64,000 nucleotides of DNA. Source: an uncultured Kiloniellaceae bacterium (GTDB lineage: Bacteria; Pseudomonadota; Alphaproteobacteria; Kiloniellales; Kiloniellaceae). Shown here one piece after another: positions 25,103-34,766 of this stretch. The notes beneath the pieces were generated by a model. That model saw only the letters and a program-made list of their open reading frames with translations. It made no database searches and had not been told where the DNA came from. A program made the translations under genes and the position numbers. How positions within the stretch are numbered: position 1 is the stretch's first letter; each line of letters begins with the position of its first letter. The stretch spans positions 558,001 through 622,000 of the forward strand of contig CANLSF010000002.1 of NCBI GenBank assembly GCA_947493695.1, written 5' to 3'.

Positions 25103-25774
25103 ATGCAGAGTTACATCACGCGCCGGCGCGATGCTTTGATTGGGCGTAGGAAAACGGGCCGGCTCTCGATCATTGTGGCCGCGACCCTCCTCGGGAACCT
25201 CTCCCTGGCGGCGGATGCCAAAGCCCAGGCGGAAACATGGGGCACGGGTTACGATGTGCTTCTGGAGCGGCCCGGTGTCACGGTCTCCACGGAAACCAGG
25301 GACGATGGAACCGAGGAGCGCCGCTTTGGACTTCCTGGCGGGGTCGAAATCATCGAAGAGCGAGAGGACAGCGAGGTCTCATCCTTCCGCGTGGATAACA
25401 GCGGGCACGGCGCGGTGCTGTGTTCGTGGGGGGTCACTATTGCTTTGGCCGCCTGGGTTGAGACCTGTCCCGCCCTTCACTCCCAGACCAATCGGACGCG
25501 CTATCGAGATGCCGTGCCCAGGATCAACCGCTTCATCCGCAACAATATGTTCGAGCCGGTGACCCTGGAACAGGTCGAAGCAGCAGCTGCGGAAAGACGC
25601 AAAACCGCCATGGAGCTCTATGAATCTGAGTCCGACCCTGCAAACTTTTGCACGAAAAGCGAATACGCCAAATTCATCGAGGCTTATGGAGAACTCTCCG
25701 ACCAGGAGTTTCAGGCATCTGTCGATAAACTGCTTTCGGTGCCACGGCTACCCGTCATGGGTCCCTGTTTTTGA
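25103..25774 (+). CDS. Exported protein, first of a tandem paralogue pair
   Basis: The ATG at 25103 (MQSYITRRRDALIGRR) gives 223 residues with a long basic n-region, a hydrophobic core (LSIIVAATLLGNLSL) and likely cleavage at AKA near residue 42. The mature protein has WGTGYDVLLERPG, then DNSGHGAVLCSWGV near 108, RINRFIRNNMFEPVTLEQVE near 150 and ends LPVMGPCF. It shares this whole plan with the next gene. Conserved cysteines (in VLCSW, ETCP, NFCTKSEYAKF and the final GPCF) suggest disulphide bonds in the periplasm. I do not recognise the family. Confidence 0.75.
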   Translation: MQSYITRRRDALIGRRKTGRLSIIVAATLLGNLSLAADAKAQAETWGTGYDVLLERPGVTVSTETRDDGTEERRFGLPGGVEIIEEREDSEVSSFRVDNSGHGAVLCSWGVTIALAAWVETCPALHSQTNRTRYRDAVPRINRFIRNNMFEPVTLEQVEAAAAERRKTAMELYESESDPANFCTKSEYAKFIEAYGELSDQEFQASVDKLLSVPRLPVMGPCF

Positions 25775-25802
25775 AGAGCTGTCGCATTAACGAACAGCTC
25801 TT
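25774..25802. other. Hairpin between tandem paralogues
   Basis: Perfect 9-bp arms AAGAGCTGT (25774-25782) and ACAGCTCTT (25794-25802) surround an 11-base loop. It begins at the stop codon of the first paralogue and ends 15 bp before the second ATG. No T-run follows, so it may be an mRNA-processing or attenuating hairpin that lowers expression of the second gene. Confidence 0.6.
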
Positions 25803-25817
25803 AATAAGGATCACCCC

Positions 25818-26453
25818 ATGACAAAACTTACCGGCCTGCAGCTCGCCGGCTCCATGATGGCCGCCGTCGTGGTCGCGTTCCTGAGCAGCACAGCGAGCCA
25901 GGCGCAGCGCGAGCCCTGGGGTAATCCCTATGATGCCCTGCTGGAGCGGCCCGGCATCGAAATCGAGAACGGCACGCGGGAGGACGGAACTCTGTGGCGC
26001 GGTTTTAAAACACCCGCAGGCATCGAGATCTCACAAACCAAACGCGGGGACCTCGTCTCGACATTCAGTATAGATCACAGCAGCCACGGCGCCGTGCTCT
26101 GCCTGTGGGATATCGTGGTCCTTACCAAGCTCCTGTCCGAAATCTGCCCTGAATTGAGCAGTCCGAAAGCGGAGGCCAGACTGCAGACCGCGCTTGACCG
26201 GATTCACCGCTTTATTCTTCAAAACGCGGTCGAACCCGTCACCATCGAAGACCTGGAAACGAGCATCCAACGACGCCGAGAATCAGAGCAAAAAGAACTG
26301 ACAGCCATTGAGGATAAAGCCGCGGCCTGCCGTAAAAGTGACTTCGCGGATTTGGTTACCGCCTTTGCCACGGCACCGGATGAGCAGCTTGAAAAGAACC
26401 TCGAGGAAGATCTTTCCCTGCCGCGCATACCGGTCAAGAACCCCTGTTTGTAG
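25818..26453 (+). CDS. Exported protein, second of a tandem paralogue pair
   Basis: The ATG at 25818 follows AAGGAT. The signal peptide (core MMAAVVVAFLSSTAS, cleavage after SQA near residue 32) leads to a 180-residue mature protein that parallels its neighbour: PWGNPYDALLERPG, DHSSHGAVLCLWD, RIHRFILQNAVEPVTIEDLE and a final IPVKNPCL. Conserved Cys positions match. The helical segment near 150-175 is rich in Glu/Arg. The pair must have arisen by tandem duplication and has diverged considerably, with roughly one-third identical residues by eye. The function is unknown. Confidence 0.78.
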   Translation: MTKLTGLQLAGSMMAAVVVAFLSSTASQAQREPWGNPYDALLERPGIEIENGTREDGTLWRGFKTPAGIEISQTKRGDLVSTFSIDHSSHGAVLCLWDIVVLTKLLSEICPELSSPKAEARLQTALDRIHRFILQNAVEPVTIEDLETSIQRRRESEQKELTAIEDKAAACRKSDFADLVTAFATAPDEQLEKNLEEDLSLPRIPVKNPCL

Positions 26454-26527
26454 GAGGCTGTGTCAAAGTCTTCCGAAATCCGGACTGATAAAGCGTTTCC
26501 CCCGCGCATAAAAGCCTCCGCCGGCGC

Positions 26528-27427
26528 TCATAGCGCCCCCGACACCGTGCCGAATGCCTTGCCTGAGGCGCGCACGACGCCGCCGATCTCAGTCAGTTGG
26601 TCCTGCAGGGGGTTGGTCTTGCGCCAGACCATGCCGATTGTGCGCGAGGGACGCGGGTCCGAGAAACGGGCGACGGAGATCGCGGCGGAACGGGTTTCGA
26701 GCGGCAGGGCCATTTCCGGGATGAGCGTGACGCCGAGGCCCGCGCCGACCATCTGCACGAGGGTCGAGAGCGAAGAGCCTTCCATGAGGTTCTGGGGTTC
26801 CGCTTCGGTTGCCTCACAGAAAGACAAAGCCTGATCGCGGAAGCAATGCCCTTCTTCGAGCAGCAGCAGGCGCATTTCCAGGAGCTGTCTGGGGCTCGGC
26901 ACCGGCTTGTCCACGTCAGCCTCCGGGCGCACCAGAACAAAGTCTTCCTCAAAGAGCGCGAATTCGCGCAACGCAGGTTCTGAGATCGGCAAGGCGACAA
27001 TCGCCATGTCGAGACGTGATTCCAGCAGATCCTCGATCACAGCCTCGGTCATGGCCTCACGCAAACGCAGATCGAGCGCAGGAAAACGGCTCATGATCAG
27101 TTTGATCATCTCCGGCAAGAGGTAAGGCGCGACCGTCGGGATCACACCCACCCTTAGCCGGCCCGCGAGCGGCCCCTGGGCCGCACGCGCAAGATCCTGA
27201 AGCTCATCCACGGCACGGAGGATCTCGCTCGCGCGGCGCGCAAAGTCCTCCCCAAGCGGGGTCAGGTAGATATGCCGCACGGCGCGTTCCACCAGAGGTG
27301 CGCCGAGCATTTTCTCTAACTCTTTGATCTGTATAGAGAGTGCGGGCTGCGTTATCGCGCAGGCTTCTGCCGCGCGACCGAAATGCCCGACACGCGCAAG
27401 GGCATCAAAGTAGCGCAGGTGCTTCAT
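26528..27427 (-). CDS. oxyR: Hydrogen-peroxide-sensing LysR regulator OxyR
   Basis: OxyR activates antioxidant genes when peroxide joins two cysteines in a disulphide. The start MKHLRYFDALARV (ATG 27427) matches OxyR proteins; a second in-frame ATG at 27442 is five codons earlier. The HTH lies at residues 20-40 (ITQPALSIQIKELE). The redox pair is Cys195 and Cys204 (GHCFRDQALSFC), with the same nine-residue spacing as C199/C208 of E. coli. AGLGVTLIPEMAL is the usual C-terminal segment. The 299-residue length is normal. It is divergent from katG across a 190-bp region that contains a T-N11-A palindrome, the standard OxyR-controlled arrangement. Confidence 0.95.
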   Translation of the reverse strand: MKHLRYFDALARVGHFGRAAEACAITQPALSIQIKELEKMLGAPLVERAVRHIYLTPLGEDFARRASEILRAVDELQDLARAAQGPLAGRLRVGVIPTVAPYLLPEMIKLIMSRFPALDLRLREAMTEAVIEDLLESRLDMAIVALPISEPALREFALFEEDFVLVRPEADVDKPVPSPRQLLEMRLLLLEEGHCFRDQALSFCEATEAEPQNLMEGSSLSTLVQMVGAGLGVTLIPEMALPLETRSAAISVARFSDPRPSRTIGMVWRKTNPLQDQLTEIGGVVRASGKAFGTVSGAL

Positions 27428-27444
27428 CGTGAGTCCAATCATAA

Positions 27445-29793
<2,349 letters not shown>

Positions 29794-29857
29794 CCACAGC
29801 GGTCCGGGCGGAAACCAACGCCCGGACCCTCCGCTTCAAGAGAGAAGCTTGAGAATT

Positions 29858-29902
29858 CGCCCGCACGCTCGTCCATCTGGACCACGTGCGGGCGATTTTT
29901 TT
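29858..29902 (+). terminator. Intrinsic terminator of katG
   Basis: Stem CGCCCGCACG (29858-29867) pairs with CGTGCGGGCG (29885-29894), followed by A and seven T. The 17-base loop can pair further. It lies 65 bp after the katG stop. Confidence 0.92.
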
Positions 29903-30035
29903 GACCGTTTCGAGAATCTGTCCGGCAGATCAATTGCCACGCGGCAAACGATATTGTTAGCATGCCTCTCAAAATCGAACCTTCTCCCGCCTCCTGTAAC
30001 AGACCCATGACTTTGAGAGAGGAAAGCCGACGTCG

Positions 30036-30803
30036 ATGGAAAGTATTGCGTCAACGTTCGAGGTCTTGCTGGACCCGGTCATCCTGCTGCCGTTGCTGAT
30101 CGGCGCGCTGATTTCCTGGCTCCTGGCACGTCACTATCTCGTCCCGCCGCTCGACATTAAACTGCGGCAGGCTTTGCGCTATGGGAAAGCCAGCTTTGGC
30201 GGCGCGTCGGTGCCACTCAAACCGGATTCGGACATTGCCCCGCTCGAAACACCTGTGGGCAGGTTCCGGGTCAACGGAAACGGAACCGTTACCGATCTCG
30301 CCCGCAAACTCATGTGGATTCAAGCGCCCTGGGGCATGGAATGGAATGGCGAATGGTTCGTGGGTGAGCCGGTTAAGGTGAACTGGCGAGATGCCACAGA
30401 GCTCTTTGGCAGGGGGGTGCCGCTCGGCTTCCCGGTTGGCTCTCTCAGCCGGAAGCACCTGGAGGCGTCGAAGTATGGCAACGGCTATACGCGCGGCAAA
30501 TGCAGCGTGGACTTCGCCGGGTTTCAGGACTGGCGCCTGCCAACCGCCGACGAGATCAACGCCCTGGGCTTTTTCGATCCGGACGGCCGGCTTGAAGGCT
30601 ACGAATACTCCGGTGCGCCAAAGGCCAGCGCGCTGCGCGAAAAACTGTTCCCCACACTGCGGGCATCGGACAAAGCACATTGGCTCTGGTGTGCTCACGA
30701 GCAGGGCGCGGGAATAGCCTGGGCGGTTGACGGTTCCTGGCCGCCCGGTGATTTTCAGGCAAGCAGTCAGTTCAACGTGCTTCTGGTGCGCTCATTCCGA
30801 TAA
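30036..30803 (+). CDS. Membrane-anchored DUF1566 (Lcl C-terminal-like) protein
   Basis: The ATG at 30036 follows AGAGGAAA. The 255-residue protein starts with one membrane helix (VILLPLLIGALISWLLA, about residues 14-31). Residues about 75-255 form a DUF1566-type domain with RFRVNGNGTVTDLARKLMW (the usual "RFxxNGDGTVTD-x-x-TGLMW" pattern) and, near 160, AGFQDWRLPTADEI. The tail (SSQFNVLLVRSFR) is the normal end of the fold, which is related to C-type-lectin/sulfatase-modifying-like folds. Such domains are often surface or periplasmic modules without known activity. It is convergent with the J-like/RDD gene at 30833-31999. Confidence 0.82.
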   Translation: MESIASTFEVLLDPVILLPLLIGALISWLLARHYLVPPLDIKLRQALRYGKASFGGASVPLKPDSDIAPLETPVGRFRVNGNGTVTDLARKLMWIQAPWGMEWNGEWFVGEPVKVNWRDATELFGRGVPLGFPVGSLSRKHLEASKYGNGYTRGKCSVDFAGFQDWRLPTADEINALGFFDPDGRLEGYEYSGAPKASALREKLFPTLRASDKAHWLWCAHEQGAGIAWAVDGSWPPGDFQASSQFNVLLVRSFR

Positions 30804-30832
30804 CGCGGTTTAGGGCTGAAAAGATACAGCCA

Positions 30833-31999
30833 CTAAAATCCCGGCTTTCTGGCAAGCACCACGAGCGAGTGGGAGGCCGCATCGTTCAAAAACCTGCCCT
30901 TGCTCTTGTTCATGTAGACACCAAACACGCCGAGACCGACTGCCACGATTGAAAAACCGAACGGCACCAGATTATCGATATAGACGACGCCTCCTACCAT
31001 TGCGCCGAGCACGATAGCGCGGAAATAGCTATGGGCCAGAGAGAGGCGTTCCCGCTCTTTACTCAAGGCCAAGAGGCCAAGCAGGCGCTTCCCGGGTGTC
31101 GCACTCCAGCTTGAAAATTCGAACAAAGGCGCGAGAAGCAAATAGAGGCCGAAGATCACAAAGGCCCAATCGTACTGCGCCGAGAACTTGAAGAAATAAT
31201 CCAGCGGATAAAGGACCAGCGCGAGGAGGACGACATCGGCCAGAAATGCGAGCCCACGAAGAAAAGGCAAGGACTCTTCCTCGCCGTCGAAAAGCTCGGC
31301 CGCCGACTTCTTTTTTTCCTCAATGTGCAGCGCCGCACCGCCTTTGAGTCCAAACCTGTTCGACGCGCGCTGCGGCACGTAGTCCTTTAAGTCATTCAGG
31401 AACTCCAGGTCCTCGGCTCTGTAGTCGTAGCCATAGAGCAGATCGTAGTAGCGGTTGCTCCAGCCAAAAATACTGTCCAGGTAATGCAGGACTGCGGGAC
31501 GCAGCATCCCAGGTTCGTTGCGCTGTTGCTCGCAGGCCTTCCAGTGAGCAATCACCCGGGCGAAGACCGCGTCGCCGAGCGAGATGCGGAAAGCGTCGGT
31601 CATCAGATGTTCATCGCGCTCAAAGATCTTCCAGTTCTCGACAAAATAGTGTTCCTGCCCGGCGCCGAGGAGCGCGTCCATATGGTCCAGGAGGTACTGG
31701 AAATTCGGGGGCGGCACGTCGGCTTCGGGGGCTTCGTGCGGCTGATCGTCAGAACTCTCCTCCTGGAAAGTGACAGCATCAGAGCTCTGAAGGCTTTCCT
31801 CCTCTTCCTCGTCATCATTTTGAATCGCCAGCCCGTTTTCGGCGAGATAGCAGGCAAACTTGTAGGCCTCATGGAGTTCCTGAAAGGCAGCACTATCTTC
31901 GTCGGGCCGGGTCCGCTTCAGCTTTCGGGCATAGGCGCGCTTGACCTCGCGTTTGTCTTCCGTGGGCTCGATCTCCAGGACCGACCAGGGCGCTGTCAC
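30833..31999 (-). CDS. J-domain-like and RDD membrane protein, HscC partner
   Basis: GTG at 31999 overlaps the hscC stop by four bases (GTGA). Residues 1-65 resemble a J domain (APWSVLEIEPTEDKREVKRAYARKLK), but the HPD loop reads Arg-Pro-Asp (RTRPDEDSAAFQELHEAY), as in the DjlB/DjlC-type partners of HscC. An acidic linker (about 60-95) and a helical middle region follow. The C-terminal part (about 245-388) is an RDD-type membrane domain with three to four helices, including SATPGKRLLGLLAL. The protein would recruit HscC to the inner membrane. Translational coupling to hscC supports this pairing. Confidence 0.82.
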   Translation of the reverse strand: MTAPWSVLEIEPTEDKREVKRAYARKLKRTRPDEDSAAFQELHEAYKFACYLAENGLAIQNDDEEEEESLQSSDAVTFQEESSDDQPHEAPEADVPPPNFQYLLDHMDALLGAGQEHYFVENWKIFERDEHLMTDAFRISLGDAVFARVIAHWKACEQQRNEPGMLRPAVLHYLDSIFGWSNRYYDLLYGYDYRAEDLEFLNDLKDYVPQRASNRFGLKGGAALHIEEKKKSAAELFDGEEESLPFLRGLAFLADVVLLALVLYPLDYFFKFSAQYDWAFVIFGLYLLLAPLFEFSSWSATPGKRLLGLLALSKERERLSLAHSYFRAIVLGAMVGGVVYIDNLVPFGFSIVAVGLGVFGVYMNKSKGRFLNDAASHSLVVLARKPGF

Positions 32000-33687
32000 T
32001 GCAGCGGCCCCTTATCCATCGCATCAAGCAGCTCTTTCAGCTGTTGGCGTGCCTTGGTGATTTCGGTTCCGTTCTGACCATCCAGAACGCTTTCAAAATG
32101 CGCCAGGAGCTCGCCAAGCATGGTACGCTCATGACCAAGGTACATAGAGTAAAGATGCTCGCCACGGGATAGCAGCTCGATGTTCTCTTCCTTCTCCCGC
32201 GGGTGGAACTTAAGGGCCGCCAGCCTGGCCTTGGACTTTTCCAGCTCTTCATTGCTTAAAGTACCGGGCGACTGCTCAATTACATGATTGATGACATTGC
32301 CCGTGGAGTTGATCTTAACGTCCACCTCGAGCAATCCATTCATGTCATAGCTGAAGCGCAGATCGAAGGTCTCCTCTCCGGCCTTATTGTGCGGCACTTT
32401 CACATCGATCGACCCGAGAAACACATTCTTCTCAACCAGTCTGTGTTCACCCTGGTAGACGTTGACCTGCAGCTGTTTCTGATTGTCTTCCACAGTCTGC
32501 AGTGTCTCGACACGGCTGGCCGGCACGACGGAATTGCGTTCAATGATGGGCAGAAAATAACCCGCACGGCCTGAGCCGCCGGGATCGACGACCTCGGTGC
32601 CAAGGGAATAGGGGCAGACGTCCGTGAGCACCACGTCGTCGAGGGTTTCATCCCTCGCTTTCAGACCGGCCTGCACCGTCGCGCCCATCGCAATCGCGAG
32701 GTCCGGGTCGAGGTGACTGGAGGGAATCCGGCCGAAGAGTTTACCGACGGCGTTCCGGAAGACAGCCATCCGTGTGGCGCCGCCAACCAGAAGAACCTCC
32801 TCGATTTCCGCCAAGGGGATGCGTGCATCGCGAAGCGCCTGCTCAATCGGATTGCGGACGCGCAGGAGAAGCGGCGTCACACAGGACTTGAACCATTCAC
32901 CGGAGGCCTCGAACTGGATGTCCCGACCGGCAAGCGTCAACTCGAGGCGGGAGGACCAGGGCGCATTAATGTTGCACTTCACGCGCTCAAGCGTCTCGTA
33001 GACCCGTTGCAAGTCCTCCTTGCCCAGTGCCTCCTTCTTCAGATCATGCTTAGCCAGGAAATCGCTCACCAGAGCCTCAAGGAAGTCTTCGCCACCGAGG
33101 TAGTTATCGCCGGCACTGGCATGAACCTCCATGACGCCCTCGAAGTACTCGATCACCGAGACATCGAAGGTGCCGCCGCCCATATCAAGCACGGCGAAGG
33201 TTCCCTCCTTGCGCTCATGGAGTCCATAGGCCAGTGCAGCTGCGGTGGGTTCGTTGATCAGGCGCCGGACCTTCAAGCCCGCAATCTCACCCGCCTGCTT
33301 GGTGGCCTGGCGCTGATTGTCGTTAAAATACGCAGGAACACTGATGATTGCTTCCTCGACCTTTTCGCTCAAAAAGGTCTCAGCGTCATCCTTCAGCGAT
33401 TTGAGGACAAATGCGCTCAACTCCGTCGCCGAGAAGCGCCGGTCACCGAGCTCAATCGCATGCTTGGTCCCCATCAGGCGTTTAAACACTCCGACAGTCG
33501 AGGTGGGATGGGTCAAAAGCCGGTGTTTTGCGGTTTTACCGACGATGACATTCTTCTCTCCGTCCAGCCCGACAACCGATGGCGTCAGAAGCTCACCATG
33601 CCGGTTTTCGATAAGCCTGGCCTTACCATCCTGCCAAACGCCGCAGGCGGAGTTGGTCGTGCCTAGATCAATGCCGATAATCGCCAT
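31996..33687 (-). CDS. hscC: Hsp70-family chaperone HscC
   Basis: The 563-residue protein starts MAIIGIDLGTTNSACGVW and is shorter than DnaK (about 640), as is HscC. The ATPase domain shows the phosphate loops GIDLGTTNS and LDMGGGTFDVSVIEYFEG (near 185), the connect-2 region LLVGGATRM near 315 and ELGD/SATEL in the N-terminal half. The substrate-binding domain (about 365-490) has LGTEV, NSVVPASRVE and GEHRLVEKN. The helical lid is short. HscC is a specialised Hsp70 that works with DjlB/DjlC-type partners, here encoded directly downstream with a four-base overlap. No grpE is seen. Confidence 0.93.
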   Translation of the reverse strand: MAIIGIDLGTTNSACGVWQDGKARLIENRHGELLTPSVVGLDGEKNVIVGKTAKHRLLTHPTSTVGVFKRLMGTKHAIELGDRRFSATELSAFVLKSLKDDAETFLSEKVEEAIISVPAYFNDNQRQATKQAGEIAGLKVRRLINEPTAAALAYGLHERKEGTFAVLDMGGGTFDVSVIEYFEGVMEVHASAGDNYLGGEDFLEALVSDFLAKHDLKKEALGKEDLQRVYETLERVKCNINAPWSSRLELTLAGRDIQFEASGEWFKSCVTPLLLRVRNPIEQALRDARIPLAEIEEVLLVGGATRMAVFRNAVGKLFGRIPSSHLDPDLAIAMGATVQAGLKARDETLDDVVLTDVCPYSLGTEVVDPGGSGRAGYFLPIIERNSVVPASRVETLQTVEDNQKQLQVNVYQGEHRLVEKNVFLGSIDVKVPHNKAGEETFDLRFSYDMNGLLEVDVKINSTGNVINHVIEQSPGTLSNEELEKSKARLAALKFHPREKEENIELLSRGEHLYSMYLGHERTMLGELLAHFESVLDGQNGTEITKARQQLKELLDAMDKGPLQ

Positions 33688-33895
33688 ACGAAGACTTCAT
33701 CTTTTGAGGGAGGGGTTAACACTGCCGCCGGGAGAAAATTAAACCTGAGATGCTCGCACCCGGGCATGTTCTTTATTATGATAGGCAGAGTCAATCGATC
33801 GATTTTCGACCCAGTTCACGTGAGTAACCGAGGCCTGTGACAGAGGTTAATGCGGGTTGAAACCTGTAGAACACTTTGAAAAGGAATGAGAAATT

Positions 33896-34723
33896 ATGTT
33901 TCGTTTCGGGTTGTTAGCTGCATTCGTTCTCTCGCTCCCGGCGGTCTTCGCCGCTCATCCCGTCCAGGCCAGCAAGTGCTTCGCCTACGTCGAACGGTCA
34001 CCCGGATTCCCGCCTTCTGGCACGTCAGTGGGCGGCGTTGTTCCCGTGGCGTTCTCCAGGGTGCAGACGGCACCGACAGTCGAGATTACCTACGTCACAC
34101 ACTCGACCTTTCGGCTGGAGACACCGGAGGGAGTCGTGATTGCCACTGATTATGCGGGTTTTGCCGGCGCGGGCCCGCTTCCTACGGTCGTCACTATGAA
34201 CCATGCCCATGAGACCCACTTTACCTCCTTTCCCGATCCTGCAATTCGCCACGTTCTGCGGGGCTGGAACCCTCAGGGCGGCCCGGCCAAGCACAATCTG
34301 ACAGTCGAAGATGTGCTGATCCGCAACGTGCCGACCGACATCCGGCGCTGGGACGGCGGAGTCGAGGCCGACGGCAACTCGATCTTTATCTTCGAAGTTG
34401 CGGACCTCTGCATCGGCCATCTGGGACATCTGCATCACAAGCCGACACCGGAACAGCTCGCCATGATCGGACGTCTGGACGTGGTCTTCGCACCGGTGGA
34501 CGGCAGCTATACACTGGATCTGCCGTCGATGATCGAGTTGCTGAAGGACCTGCGCACCAGTCTCGTCATCCCGATGCATTCCTTCGGAGAAAGCTCCCTC
34601 AAGCTCTTTCTGGCAGGCATGCTTTCGGACTTTGAACTCGATCTCGCAAAAGATGCGACCATCGAGCTCTCACTCACAACCCTGCCCCGGCAGCCGACCG
34701 TATTGGTTCTCCCCGGGCGGTAG
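33896..34723 (+). CDS. Exported metallo-beta-lactamase-fold hydrolase
   Basis: The ATG at 33896 follows AAGGAATGAG. A signal peptide ends near VQA (residue 25). The 275-residue protein has UlaG/MBL-fold features: VTHSTFRLETPEGVVIATD (about 65-85), the metal-binding loop NHAHETH near 103, a later HLGHLHH (about 178-184) and an IPMHSFG near 228. The usual HxHxDH reads His-Ala-His-Glu-Thr-His here, so metal coordination may differ. It would act in the periplasm as a zinc-dependent hydrolase; the substrate is unknown. It faces the HEAT-repeat gene, with only 43 bp between their stops. Confidence 0.85.
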   Translation: MFRFGLLAAFVLSLPAVFAAHPVQASKCFAYVERSPGFPPSGTSVGGVVPVAFSRVQTAPTVEITYVTHSTFRLETPEGVVIATDYAGFAGAGPLPTVVTMNHAHETHFTSFPDPAIRHVLRGWNPQGGPAKHNLTVEDVLIRNVPTDIRRWDGGVEADGNSIFIFEVADLCIGHLGHLHHKPTPEQLAMIGRLDVVFAPVDGSYTLDLPSMIELLKDLRTSLVIPMHSFGESSLKLFLAGMLSDFELDLAKDATIELSLTTLPRQPTVLVLPGR

Positions 34724-34766
34724 CAACGGAAGGTCAATGCTCAGCCTGCCAGGTCAGCACTTTCGA

